From Planctomycetota bacterium (GTDB lineage Bacteria; Planctomycetota; UBA1135; GCA-002686595): 60,701 bases of DNA. Shown here piece after piece: positions 8,545 to 17,356 of the stretch (position 1 is its first letter; the number at the start of each line of letters is the position of its first letter). The stretch is taken from the NCBI GenBank assembly GCA_002683825.1, contig NYUD01000019.1:129810-190510 (forward strand), read 5' to 3'. A program made the position numbers and the translations under genes. Below the pieces are notes generated by a model. That model was not told the DNA's origin. It did not search any database and worked only from the letters and a program-made list of their open reading frames with translations.

Positions 8545-10872
8545 GTGCAGAAAATGGGCATGCTCACGGCAGGGGCGAGCCTTCTGGTCTGCTTCACCCT
8601 CGCCCAAGCCACTCTCGGGCAGGAGAGCGCGGTGCGAGAAACGAAGTGGCCAGGAGGGGCTCCCAGGGAACGATTCGAGGTCGCACTGGGCGCCGATGGG
8701 CAGGAAATCCGGCAGGGAAAGTACGAGTCGTGGTCGGAGGGCGGGGTGCGCACTTCCAAGGGGGAGTACGAAAACGGAAAGCGTAACGGGGCGTGGAAGT
8801 TTTTCTTCGCGACCGGCAAGAAGCGCAGCAACGGGCGTTTCGAAAAAGGGCTACGCCACGGAAAGTGGAGGCTCTACCACGACAACGGAAAGCTGCGCGG
8901 TCAGGGCAAATTCCGGGACGACTTCATACACGGCGAGTGGAGCTTCCGCACGACGAGTGGAAAGGACGACCCGACGGAGTCCGGTGACTATCGCCACCTC
9001 CAGCTGAACTACGCTGATGGGACCCTCCGTGGCCGCGGCTATCTCAAGGACGAGCGCTTGCACGGGGACTGGGTTTACTACTGGGAAGACGGCACGGTCC
9101 AGTATGCCGGCCGCTACGTCGAGGGCTTGCGCGAAGGGCCGTGGTTCTTCCAACACGGGGATGGAACGTACGACGAAGAGATGCTGTCGGGCGTTTATGC
9201 CGCGGGCAAGCGCGTGAAGAGTGCGCCCTCCTCGGACCTGCCCGGCTTTGCGCAGCCGCTCAAGCGATCGGATGTGAACGCGGCGGTTGAGGAAGCCAGC
9301 GACCGCGGGGAACTCGACCGGCTCCTCGATCTGGCCTCGAAGGGGCGTGGCGCCGAAAAGAAAGACGCCATCGAGAAGTTGGTCAGCATGCCCATCCGCA
9401 CCGTACCCGCGGTGATCGAGTGGTTGCAGACCGGAGAACGGGGGAATCCGCGCTTGCTCGAGCGCGCGGCGGATTCCTACGGCAACCTCCTGGCCACCAT
9501 CTGCGGGGGAGCTACGTACCCCTTCCAGGATCCGACAGGGGCGGTCACACCCGAGTCGATCGCGTTTGCGACCAAGCGTTGGGCCAGCCTCTGGGCCTTG
9601 ACGGGACCCAACTCGGACTTCTGGGTTCTCGACGCGGCCCTGATGGAGTCCGGCAGTCCCGAGGCTCTCTACCATCCACCGTTCCCCGAACTGGATCGGG
9701 ACATGGTCCGTTGGTTTTCCAGTCCTTCGGCCCGGGCGCTCTACTCGCAACGCTTCGACAAGTCCGAGGACCAGCTGGCCGCGCGCTCCGTCGAGGTGGC
9801 ACTGGAGTGGCTCTCGTCACAGCAGAGCGACGACGGCGGCTGGGATGCGGACGGTTTCGCCGAAGACGAGACGATTCAAGGTATCGAGCGGATGGCCCAC
9901 CACGACGTCGGTGTCACGGCGCTTTCGTTGTTGGCCTTCATGGCGGCCGGCAACAACACCCTCGAAGGACCTTACAGGGAGAACGTGGGCCGCGGCCTGG
10001 TTTGGCTGGCCCGCCAGCTTAACCGCGACGGATCGATCGAATCCCGTTTGCCCGAGACCGAACTCAGCTACGACCAGGCCATTGCTGCACTTTGCCTCTG
10101 CGAAGCCGCGGCCCAGTCTCCCAGTCCGGGGTTGGCTCGCATGGCGCGCGCCACGATCGATTGGATTCTGAAGGCGCGCAGCAAGAAGGCGGGCTGGTAC
10201 TACGGTTCCAAACCGACGGGCGAGACGACGACGTCGCTGACCGCCTGGATGGTGCAGGCACTGTTTGCGGCCAGAAGGGCGAACATCGGTGCGGATTCGG
10301 CGAAGATCGATACCGCCCTGGAAGGAGCGCGGCTGTGGGTCGTTTCCGTTTCCGAGCGACGCACGGGGCGTGTCGGATACAAGGACCGCAACACGCACTC
10401 GCTGCGGATGGAGCAAAACCAGCACTATCCACGGGACAGAGCCGAGACGATGACCGCAGCGGGGCTCTTTTGCCATGCCCTCTTCGGCACGGATTCGGAA
10501 ACCGAGATCATTCCCCGCCATATCTATCGCATCAGGAAGGCGCCGCCGCTCTGGAGCAGCGATGGGCTGGGCTGCGACATGTACTACTGGTACTTCGCCA
10601 CGAACGCCCTCTTTCAGTTCGGGGGGGATCCGTGGATGAAATGGTGGAAGAAGTGGAGTAGCTTGGCCGTTCATGCACAGAAGAAAAAGGGCGACGCAAG
10701 AGGATCCTGGGAACCCGTCGGGCCCTGGGGGTTCGTCGGGGGGCGCGTGTACTCGACGGCGATCATGGCCTTGGGCCTAACGACTCCCCAGCGCTTCTCT
10801 CGACTGGAAGAAAAACGCGGCGGCAGTACGGCAGGCGCCGCCAAGCGTGGCAAGGGCAAGAAAAGAGGTTGA
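8545..10872 (+). CDS. Secreted MORN-repeat protein with alpha/alpha-toroid (squalene-cyclase-fold) C-terminus
   Basis: 775 residues. The GTG at 8545 is preceded by AGGA at 8532-8535; an ATG at 8554 is the alternative. A signal peptide is followed by about seven MORN_2/YwqK-type repeats (about residues 45-230, units such as GKRNGAWKFFFATGKKRSNG and GLRHGKWRLYHDNGKLRGQG). A linker follows, then from about residue 400 an alpha/alpha-barrel of the prenyltransferase/squalene-oxidase repeat type with QW-like motifs (SSQQSDDGGWD, SKKAGWYYG). The DxDD catalytic motif of class II triterpene cyclases is not visible, so this is probably a binding or scaffold version rather than a cyclase. It sits in the same-strand run between the ASPIC/UnbV pair and the molybdoenzyme genes. 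Its partner and function are unknown. Confidence 0.8.
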   Translation: MQKMGMLTAGASLLVCFTLAQATLGQESAVRETKWPGGAPRERFEVALGADGQEIRQGKYESWSEGGVRTSKGEYENGKRNGAWKFFFATGKKRSNGRFEKGLRHGKWRLYHDNGKLRGQGKFRDDFIHGEWSFRTTSGKDDPTESGDYRHLQLNYADGTLRGRGYLKDERLHGDWVYYWEDGTVQYAGRYVEGLREGPWFFQHGDGTYDEEMLSGVYAAGKRVKSAPSSDLPGFAQPLKRSDVNAAVEEASDRGELDRLLDLASKGRGAEKKDAIEKLVSMPIRTVPAVIEWLQTGERGNPRLLERAADSYGNLLATICGGATYPFQDPTGAVTPESIAFATKRWASLWALTGPNSDFWVLDAALMESGSPEALYHPPFPELDRDMVRWFSSPSARALYSQRFDKSEDQLAARSVEVALEWLSSQQSDDGGWDADGFAEDETIQGIERMAHHDVGVTALSLLAFMAAGNNTLEGPYRENVGRGLVWLARQLNRDGSIESRLPETELSYDQAIAALCLCEAAAQSPSPGLARMARATIDWILKARSKKAGWYYGSKPTGETTTSLTAWMVQALFAARRANIGADSAKIDTALEGARLWVVSVSERRTGRVGYKDRNTHSLRMEQNQHYPRDRAETMTAAGLFCHALFGTDSETEIIPRHIYRIRKAPPLWSSDGLGCDMYYWYFATNALFQFGGDPWMKWWKKWSSLAVHAQKKKGDARGSWEPVGPWGFVGGRVYSTAIMALGLTTPQRFSRLEEKRGGSTAGAAKRGKGKKRG

Positions 10873-10876
10873 TGAC

Positions 10877-12424
10877 ATGTTCGAGACCCGCATTCTGAGA
10901 ACGCTCGCATGGTTCTCCACGGCCTTCTCCCTTTGTGGAACCGTCGCATTCGGAGGGACCCCACAGGACGATCGGCAGGTCGACTTCGGCGAATTGGCGA
11001 CCACGTTCATCGCCGATCAAGGCCTGGATGCGGAATCGATCGGTTTGGCCTCCTTCTCGGAGGTTCTGGAAAGCCCGGGTTTCGTCTTCGTTGAGATCGG
11101 GATCTTTACCGTCTGCTTCCCGAGCGCCCACCTGAGTAACAAGGATCATCTCAAACCTTTCAGGGAGGCCGTCACCGCGCTGATCGATGCGCAGGGGCAC
11201 TGGATCGACTGGTATTTGGACGAAAGGGACGGGGTCGAACAGGCCCGCGCCGATCTGGATAAGCTCAGGAAATGGGTCAGGGGTTGGTCCGTCGGGGCGA
11301 TGAAGAAGACCTCCCTGAAGGGGGGCAACCTGCTGGAGTCGGTCAAGCCGAAGGAAGAGCTTTCAAGTGCCGCAGCAAGGCTGCGAAAGTTTGCAGGGCC
11401 GACGGAGGAGCAACTGTTCGAGCTGGGGGGCGACGTCGGCACGATCTTGTTTGCTCCGACGCGGCAGTTCTTCCTCGAGACCCTCGGTTTTCTGGGCTGG
11501 ATCGATCTCGATCGCAGGGAGTTCTACTGGCGCGATCAATCCGTGGGAATCACAGCTGCCTGGTACGACTGGATTCACATCGTTCCTCTGGAAGCCGCGA
11601 AGTGGCCGGTCGATTACAAAAAACCCTTCGCCGCGGCATCGCACAGCGAGCGCCACAGGACGGGCCTACGGCAATATGTCGTCGATCGCTGCGGTGCTTC
11701 GCTCCTGCGGACCGCTTTCTATCGCACCGATTTCTCGGTGTTTGAATCCGCCCTACGTACCAATCTCGTGATCGCCACGGCCGGTCGAGACGACCTCTAT
11801 CTCTCCGACTGGGGGCTGTCCTTCGGAAAGGGGGGGGCCTCCCGCCCCGGAACGAGCAAGTTCATCCCCGCAACCGGCCTTCCGGGTAAGGCATCGGCCG
11901 GCCTCGGTCGCCCCCGAGCCGCACTCCGGGTCAGCTCCGAGGAGATTCCGCTTTGGCGCAAGGACGCGGGGGCCGACAATTTTGTGAAGGTCCTTGGCAA
12001 GGGCCAAAAGAACGGAGCTTCGCTCGCTGCGAAACGCAAGAATCGCGCAGGCTGGAAGGACAAGCTGTCCCACTTCCAGCTCGCTTCCTCCGAGTCCTCG
12101 AAAAAGGGGCTCGCCAGCGCGCCGTTCTTCGGCATCGCTTCGCAGCGTAAGCAGCCGCAACCCGAGGAGTTCAAGAACGACTACGAGGAATTTGCGCGTG
12201 CCTACCGCTCAGCTTTCTTTTTCTGGATGCGTGAAGAAGGCCTGCCCGGGTCGAGGGAGGAGTCCCACGCGGCGTTCATCCAGCTGATGAGTGCCCATGC
12301 CGATCCTTTCGGCGAGGTCGTCTTGGCGGACATGGTGAACAGTGTCTACGGGGTTCCGATCAGCGCCGAAGATGGATCGACCGACAGCATGGAATGGCGT
12401 TTCTTGAAGTGGATATCGAAATGA
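10877..12424 (+). CDS. Secreted protein of unknown function
   Basis: 515 residues from the ATG at 10877, four bases after the previous stop, with AGAGG about eight bases upstream; this suggests translational coupling with the MORN/toroid gene. The N-terminus (RILRTLAWFSTAFSLCGTVAFGG) is a signal peptide. The body is mixed alpha/beta, rich in Lys and Trp, with no motif I recognise. A low-complexity basic stretch (about residues 360-430, many K, S and A) separates an N-terminal domain from a C-terminal one beginning near EEFKNDYEEFARAYRSAFFFW. Function is unknown; it probably works with the MORN/toroid protein. Confidence 0.7.
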   Translation: MFETRILRTLAWFSTAFSLCGTVAFGGTPQDDRQVDFGELATTFIADQGLDAESIGLASFSEVLESPGFVFVEIGIFTVCFPSAHLSNKDHLKPFREAVTALIDAQGHWIDWYLDERDGVEQARADLDKLRKWVRGWSVGAMKKTSLKGGNLLESVKPKEELSSAAARLRKFAGPTEEQLFELGGDVGTILFAPTRQFFLETLGFLGWIDLDRREFYWRDQSVGITAAWYDWIHIVPLEAAKWPVDYKKPFAAASHSERHRTGLRQYVVDRCGASLLRTAFYRTDFSVFESALRTNLVIATAGRDDLYLSDWGLSFGKGGASRPGTSKFIPATGLPGKASAGLGRPRAALRVSSEEIPLWRKDAGADNFVKVLGKGQKNGASLAAKRKNRAGWKDKLSHFQLASSESSKKGLASAPFFGIASQRKQPQPEEFKNDYEEFARAYRSAFFFWMREEGLPGSREESHAAFIQLMSAHADPFGEVVLADMVNSVYGVPISAEDGSTDSMEWRFLKWISK

Positions 12425-12515
12425 AAGGCCCTTCCGGCCTCGTTTGAAGGACCGCAAGCTGCCCTGGAACCGATCGAGTTGCTAGCATTCCGCACCGCTC
12501 TCCGGCGGGCCCTCC

Positions 12516-14045
12516 ATGCAGCTCGGATTCGTCCTCGATCAATCACGGTGCATCGGTTGTCACGCGTGCACCGTCGCCTGTAAGTCCGAGAACGGGGTGC
12601 CTGTTGGGAACTTTCGCACTTGGGTGAAATACACCGAGCGCGGCGAGTTCCCCGAGGTCAAACGCTCTTTCGCGGTCCTGCGCTGCAACCAGTGCACCCA
12701 CGCGCCGTGCGTCACGATCTGTCCGACCGGCGCGCTGGAAAAACGGGCGGACGGCATCGTCGATGTGAATCCGGCGGCCTGTATAGGCTGCAAGTCGTGC
12801 ATGCATGGCTGTCCCTACGACGCGCTGTACATCAACGAGGACAAGGGGACCGCCGAAAAATGCCACTTCTGCGCGCACCGAACCGAGCAAGGCTTGGCAC
12901 CGGCCTGCGCGGTTGTGTGCCCCACCGAGGCCATCATTCCCGGGGATTTCGACGATCCGACGAGCCTCGTTTCGAAGCTAAAGAGCGACGGTTCTTTGAA
13001 AGCGCGCAAGCTCGAGGCCGGCACGGGGCCCAATGTGGTTTACCGCGACGTCGACGAGGCGGGCATCGATCCCCTGAAAACCATCGACGCGGGCGTCAGC
13101 CTGTGGGCGGACCGCCATCCGGGCCTCCCCCATGATGCCCGGGCTTTCGATGCCGAGATGGCGGAGATGGAGGGGCGCGCCACGGCTCGCACGACCTACG
13201 ACGTCGCACACCCCCCGCTCTGGGGGGGCAAGATCACGGGCTACCTCTTCTTCAAGGCCCTGGCCGCCGGGGTCTTCCTCGCAGGATGCATCGGTACGCC
13301 CGCCGCCCTCGCGACCCCCTCGTCCGCTGCGACCATCGCCATACCCCTGTTGGGTCTCTTGTTCCTGGGCCTGACCAGCGTGTTGCTGGTCCTGGATCTC
13401 AAACGCCCCGAGCGCTTCCTGTTCCTCCTTACGAGGCCGAACTGGAATTCATGGCTGGTTCGCGGGACATGGTTCCTGATCGGCTACGGAGCCGTCCTGT
13501 CGATCGCTTTGCTCGCAGGGGTTCTCGGCGCGACCCACTACGGCCTCGCTTTGCGCTGCTTCGGGATCGCAGGCGCCTTCGCAAGCGCGGCCTATACGGG
13601 TTGGCTCTTCGGCCAGGCGAAGGGGCGGGTGCTCTGGATGCAACGCGGACTCTGGTTGCGCCTGGCGACGCAAGCCGTGGTCGGGGGAAGTGCCGTCTTG
13701 ATCCTCGGCGCATCCTTTCTGGGACTTGAAGAAGGCGTCCGCGAGTCGCTCGGCGGCGTGCTCAACCTGGCGCTCCTGGTCCATGCGGTCTTCTTCTTGT
13801 TGGAGTCAAACCTCGCCCCGAAAGGACGCGAAGCGGAATACACACGCGTCCTCGCCCTCATCAAGAGCGGCCCCTTCTCCCGCACCCACTGGTTGGGTGG
13901 AGTGCTCTTCGGAACTCTGGTGCCCATCATGCTCCTCACACTCTTCCCCGGGGCCGCATTCGTGGCCGGGTTCCTTTCACTTGCCGGGTTGTGGATCGAA
14001 AAAGACACCCTGGTTCGTGCGGGCCAGGCCCTACCCATCAGCTGA
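12516..14045 (+). CDS. Fused four-cluster ferredoxin and NrfD-type membrane anchor of a molybdoenzyme
   Basis: 509 residues. The first about 200 residues are a DmsB/NrfC/SoeB-type electron-transfer subunit with four cysteine quartets for [4Fe-4S] clusters (CIGCHACTVACK, CNQCTHAPCVTICPTGAL, CIGCKSCMHGCPYDAL, CHFCAHR...CAVVCPTEAI). From about residue 235 the protein becomes an NrfD/PsrC-like integral membrane subunit with about eight hydrophobic segments. Ferredoxin and anchor are usually separate genes; here they form one chain. The start MQLGFVLDQSRCIGC leaves no room for a signal peptide, so the iron-sulfur domain should stay in the cytoplasm. Two bases separate its stop from the catalytic gene, so the two are one operon. 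It should exchange electrons between the catalytic subunit and the quinone pool. Confidence 0.88.
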   Translation: MQLGFVLDQSRCIGCHACTVACKSENGVPVGNFRTWVKYTERGEFPEVKRSFAVLRCNQCTHAPCVTICPTGALEKRADGIVDVNPAACIGCKSCMHGCPYDALYINEDKGTAEKCHFCAHRTEQGLAPACAVVCPTEAIIPGDFDDPTSLVSKLKSDGSLKARKLEAGTGPNVVYRDVDEAGIDPLKTIDAGVSLWADRHPGLPHDARAFDAEMAEMEGRATARTTYDVAHPPLWGGKITGYLFFKALAAGVFLAGCIGTPAALATPSSAATIAIPLLGLLFLGLTSVLLVLDLKRPERFLFLLTRPNWNSWLVRGTWFLIGYGAVLSIALLAGVLGATHYGLALRCFGIAGAFASAAYTGWLFGQAKGRVLWMQRGLWLRLATQAVVGGSAVLILGASFLGLEEGVRESLGGVLNLALLVHAVFFLLESNLAPKGREAEYTRVLALIKSGPFSRTHWLGGVLFGTLVPIMLLTLFPGAAFVAGFLSLAGLWIEKDTLVRAGQALPIS

Positions 14046-14047
14046 AG

Positions 14048-16777
14048 ATGAAAGACAAGACCAACGAAACAGGCGAAAAGAGAGCCAGCCGCACCTCGCC
14101 GTGGGAACTTGACGTCGCACCGCCCCCGGAGCAATGGGACGACTGGGTCGATCTGGATCCGAATGCCTGGCCCGAGAAACGGGAAAAGCACTACACCTGC
14201 ATTCCGACGATTTGTTTCAACTGCGAATCGGGTTGCGGGTTGCTCGCATACGTCGACAAGGAAAACGGGCGCATCGAGAAGTTCGAGGGGAACCCCGTTC
14301 ACCCCGGAAGTCGTGGACGCGTGTGCGCAAAGGGTCCGGCGACGATCAACCAGATCCATGACGAAGAGCGCATCCTCAAGCCGATGAAGCGCGTCGGACC
14401 GCGCGGTTCGGGCGAATTCGAAGAAGTAGAATGGGAAGTGGCGCTTGAAGACATCGCCGGGCGTATCCGCAGGTCACTGCAGGATGATCGACGGGGCGAG
14501 GTCGTCTATCACGTGGGGCGACCGGGAGAGGACCATTTCGCCCTGCGAATGCTGCAGGCCTGGGGAGTCGACGGACACAACAGCCACACGAATGTGTGTA
14601 GTGCGGGAGCGCGGTTGGGCTACGCGCTCTGGTTTGGAGCGGACCGTCCCTCTCCGGACTATTCGCAGACCAAGTTCATGCTGCTTCTCTCCGCCCACCT
14701 CGAGACGGGGCACTACTTCAATCCACACGCCCAGCGGATCATTTCCGCCAAGGAAGGGGGCGCCCGGCTGGCGGTGATCGACACGCGCCTATCGAACACG
14801 GCGTCGCTCGCCGATCTCTGGGTTTCGACTTGGCCGGGTACTGAAGCCGCCCTGCTGCTTGGAATTGCGTCCGAGCTCTTGAGGCGCGATGCCATCGATC
14901 ACGAGTTCGTTCGGCGTTGGACAAACTGGGAGGCCAGTCTCGCCGCACTGGATCCCGATGGGTCGGGAACATACGAGCGCTTTTTGGAGGTACTCAAGGA
15001 GCGCTACGCGCGCTACACCTGCGACTACGTGGCCGGAGAGTGCAAGGTGCCGGCCGACACGGTGACGCGCCTGGCCGACGAAATCCAAAAAGCGGGCTCG
15101 GCCTTCTCGAGCCACCTATGGCGCAACGCGGCCAGCGGTAATCTCGGGGGCTGGCAAGTCGCGCGAGCGCTGCTCTTCCTGCACGTTCTGACGGGCAGTG
15201 TCGGCAAGCCGGGCGGTTTGAACCCCAATAGCTGGGATAAGTTCGTTCCCAAGCCATCAGAAAACCCGCCGCCGATCGAGCATTGGAACGAACGCCACTG
15301 GCCGAGAGAGTGGCCTCTGGCGCACTACGAGATGAGCTTCCTCCTGCCGCACCTCCTGCGCGATCAGGGAAGCAAGATCGACGTCTACTTCACACGCGTC
15401 TACAACCCGGTGTGGACCAACCCCGACGGTTGCTCATGGATCGAGATGCTCGAAAACGAGGAACTGATCGGGTGCCATGTCGCCTTGACGCCGATCTGGT
15501 CCGAGAGCGCGCAATGGGCGGACTACGTTCTGCCGATGGGGCTAGCGCCCGAGCGGCACGACGTGATGAGTCAGGAGACCCACGCGGGCACGTGGATCGG
15601 CTTCCGTCAGCCGGTTCTGCGGCGCTACCAGGAGCTGCAGGGCAACGCCACGGAACGCACTTACGACTCCAATCCAGGTCAGGTTTGGGAGGAGGCGGAA
15701 TTCTGGATCGACCTGACCTGGCGCATCGATCCGGATGGGGCACTGGGTGTGCGCAAGTGGTTCGAATCGAAGCGGCAGCCGGGAACTCCCATCTCCATGG
15801 ACGAGTACTGGTCCGATGTCTTTGAGAACTCCGTGCCCGGGCTGCCCGAGGCGGCTGCGAAGGAGAATCTCACACCGCTCGCCTACATGCGACGCTACGG
15901 CTCCTTTGCCGTGCCCTACAGCGGACAGGAGCGCTACGAAGCCGAGGCGAAGGATGGTGAGGGCCGCGTGGGCTTCAAGACGCCCAGCAAGAAACTCGAG
16001 TTCCTCTCCCAAACCCTCAAGGACTGGGGCTTCGATGATCAGGCCATTCCCGAGTACATTCCTTCCCATGTGCACTACGCCGAACTGAACGAGAGCGCCG
16101 GCGAACGCACGCTGCTTCCGACCTTCCGGCTGCCGACGCTGATCCACACCCGTTCCGGCAACGCGAAGTGGCTACAGGAAATCTCGCACACCAACCCACT
16201 GTGGGTCCACCCCGAAGATGTGCGTAAACTGGGGCTGAAGCATGGCGAACTGGCTCGCGTATCGACGCGCATCGGCTACTTCGTGGTGCGCGTCCTCGAG
16301 ACCGAAGGGATCCACCCCGGAGTCGTCGCCTGTTCGCACCACGTGGGTCGCTGGCGGATGCATCGTTCGATCGGAGGGCAAAAACGGGCCTCGTCTCTGG
16401 TGGATGTCAAGCGCGCGGGTTCGACATTCCTCTTTCGTTGCAAGGAACCCGTCGGTGCCTATTCCAGTTCAGATTCCGACTCCGAGAAGATCTGGTGGAA
16501 GGAAACGGGCGTCAATCAAAACCTGACATTCCCGGTGCAGCCCGATCCCATCAGTGGCATGCATTGCTGGCATCAGAAAGTCACCGTCGAGGCCGCCTAC
16601 ACAGACGATCGGTACGGCGACGTCTTCGTCGACACTGCTCTTTCGCGGGAGGTCTATGAAGAATGGAAGAGGAAAACCAAGCCGGCGCCGGGACCGGACG
16701 GCCTGCGACGGCCACTTTGGATGAACCGGCCCCTAAGGCCGGTCGATGAGGCGTACCGTATCCAGGCGGGCTCTTGA
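14048..16777 (+). CDS. Molybdopterin oxidoreductase catalytic subunit (DMSO reductase superfamily), no Tat signal
   Basis: 909 residues from the ATG at 14048, directly after the previous stop. An N-terminal [4Fe-4S] site is visible as C56-x2-C59-x3-C63...C93 (TICFNCESGCG; GRVCAKG). The probable molybdenum ligand is C184 in SHTNVCSAGARLG. The C-terminal molybdopterin dinucleotide-binding region is intact (THTNPLWVHPEDVRKLGLKHG region). No twin-arginine signal exists (start MKDKTNETGEKRAS), unlike periplasmic DMSO, tetrathionate or polysulfide reductases. With the signal-less FeS/NrfD fusion this points to a cytoplasm-facing enzyme, an arrangement known from the sulfite-oxidising SoeABC complex. 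The substrate is not established: sulfite oxidation is one hypothesis, other sulfur or arsenic compounds remain possible. Confidence 0.88.
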   Translation: MKDKTNETGEKRASRTSPWELDVAPPPEQWDDWVDLDPNAWPEKREKHYTCIPTICFNCESGCGLLAYVDKENGRIEKFEGNPVHPGSRGRVCAKGPATINQIHDEERILKPMKRVGPRGSGEFEEVEWEVALEDIAGRIRRSLQDDRRGEVVYHVGRPGEDHFALRMLQAWGVDGHNSHTNVCSAGARLGYALWFGADRPSPDYSQTKFMLLLSAHLETGHYFNPHAQRIISAKEGGARLAVIDTRLSNTASLADLWVSTWPGTEAALLLGIASELLRRDAIDHEFVRRWTNWEASLAALDPDGSGTYERFLEVLKERYARYTCDYVAGECKVPADTVTRLADEIQKAGSAFSSHLWRNAASGNLGGWQVARALLFLHVLTGSVGKPGGLNPNSWDKFVPKPSENPPPIEHWNERHWPREWPLAHYEMSFLLPHLLRDQGSKIDVYFTRVYNPVWTNPDGCSWIEMLENEELIGCHVALTPIWSESAQWADYVLPMGLAPERHDVMSQETHAGTWIGFRQPVLRRYQELQGNATERTYDSNPGQVWEEAEFWIDLTWRIDPDGALGVRKWFESKRQPGTPISMDEYWSDVFENSVPGLPEAAAKENLTPLAYMRRYGSFAVPYSGQERYEAEAKDGEGRVGFKTPSKKLEFLSQTLKDWGFDDQAIPEYIPSHVHYAELNESAGERTLLPTFRLPTLIHTRSGNAKWLQEISHTNPLWVHPEDVRKLGLKHGELARVSTRIGYFVVRVLETEGIHPGVVACSHHVGRWRMHRSIGGQKRASSLVDVKRAGSTFLFRCKEPVGAYSSSDSDSEKIWWKETGVNQNLTFPVQPDPISGMHCWHQKVTVEAAYTDDRYGDVFVDTALSREVYEEWKRKTKPAPGPDGLRRPLWMNRPLRPVDEAYRIQAGS

Positions 16778-16784
16778 GCCTTGT

Positions 16785-17198
16785 CTAACGCGTCGTCGCG
16801 CGGTCCCGTATGCGCAGACGTAACGGGATGAACTCCCGCCCGGCATAGATTTCGTCCGTGGGTGAGACGTTCGAGCTGTCGAGTTCCGGGACCACCAGCG
16901 ACCGCGGCTTGAGCCTCTCTTGCAGCGTGCCTTTCGGCACGGTGCGGATCGCAACCCTGCGCCTGTTCTGCATGATCACGGGCTGCTCGACCGGCCAGCG
17001 TGCGAACGCGATGTACAACGGCAGGAGAAATGTCAGCGGTGGAACGAACATGAGCGTTCCCAAGGCCGGAGGAAGGCCGGCGCGTCGAAAGACCCTCAGC
17101 CAAAGGGCTCCGTACAGGATGGTGGCCAGAACCAGCACCGGAAAAAGGGGCCCGTGCACGAGCGCAATAACCTGCGCAAGGAAGTCTTCCCGCTTCAT
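16785..17198 (-). CDS. Small membrane protein of unknown function
   Basis: 137 residues from the ATG at 17198, chosen because a strong GGAGGAGA lies just upstream; the open frame extends to 17291 without a ribosome site. Two hydrophobic segments are visible (about residues 14-34, FPVLVLATILYGALWLRVF, and 40-60, ALGTLMFVPPLTFLLPLYIAF). A basic cytoplasmic-looking tail follows (MQNRRRVAIRTVPKGTLQERLKPR is spread over about residues 71-100). No family recognised. It is the last of three minus-strand genes after the SPFH protein and the DUF-like membrane protein, 158 bases beyond the latter, so it may belong to the same membrane-associated module. Confidence 0.7.
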   Translation of the reverse strand: MKREDFLAQVIALVHGPLFPVLVLATILYGALWLRVFRRAGLPPALGTLMFVPPLTFLLPLYIAFARWPVEQPVIMQNRRRVAIRTVPKGTLQERLKPRSLVVPELDSSNVSPTDEIYAGREFIPLRLRIRDRATTR

Positions 17199-17203
17199 CG
17201 GTA

Positions 17204-17211
17204 TCTCCTCC
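17204..17211 (-). promoter_or_regulatory. Strong Shine-Dalgarno GGAGGAGA deciding the start at 17198
   Basis: On the minus strand GGAGGAGA lies five bases before the ATG at 17198. It favours this start over the longer open frame. Confidence 0.75.
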
Positions 17212-17226
17212 GGGTTGTGAAAGAAC

Positions 17227-17327
17227 GGTCGGTTTCCCGATCCGGGTGCCAGCTTCGACACATCCCTTGGAGGACCTTGAGAGGCTGACATTTCCTGACC
17301 CGAGCTGGAACGTTTCGGAAACCGACC
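17227..17327. repeat. 11-bp inverted repeat in the gap between two minus-strand genes
   Basis: GGTCGGTTTCC (17227-17237) is perfectly complementary to GGAAACCGACC (17317-17327), 79 bases apart. The interval lies between the stop of the membrane protein at 17357 and the start at 17198. It could form a long-loop stem in the shared transcript or be a remnant of a small mobile element; no flanking target duplication is apparent. Confidence 0.4.
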
Positions 17328-17356
17328 CAGAGACGGACTTTCCCGATGGCCCTTTT

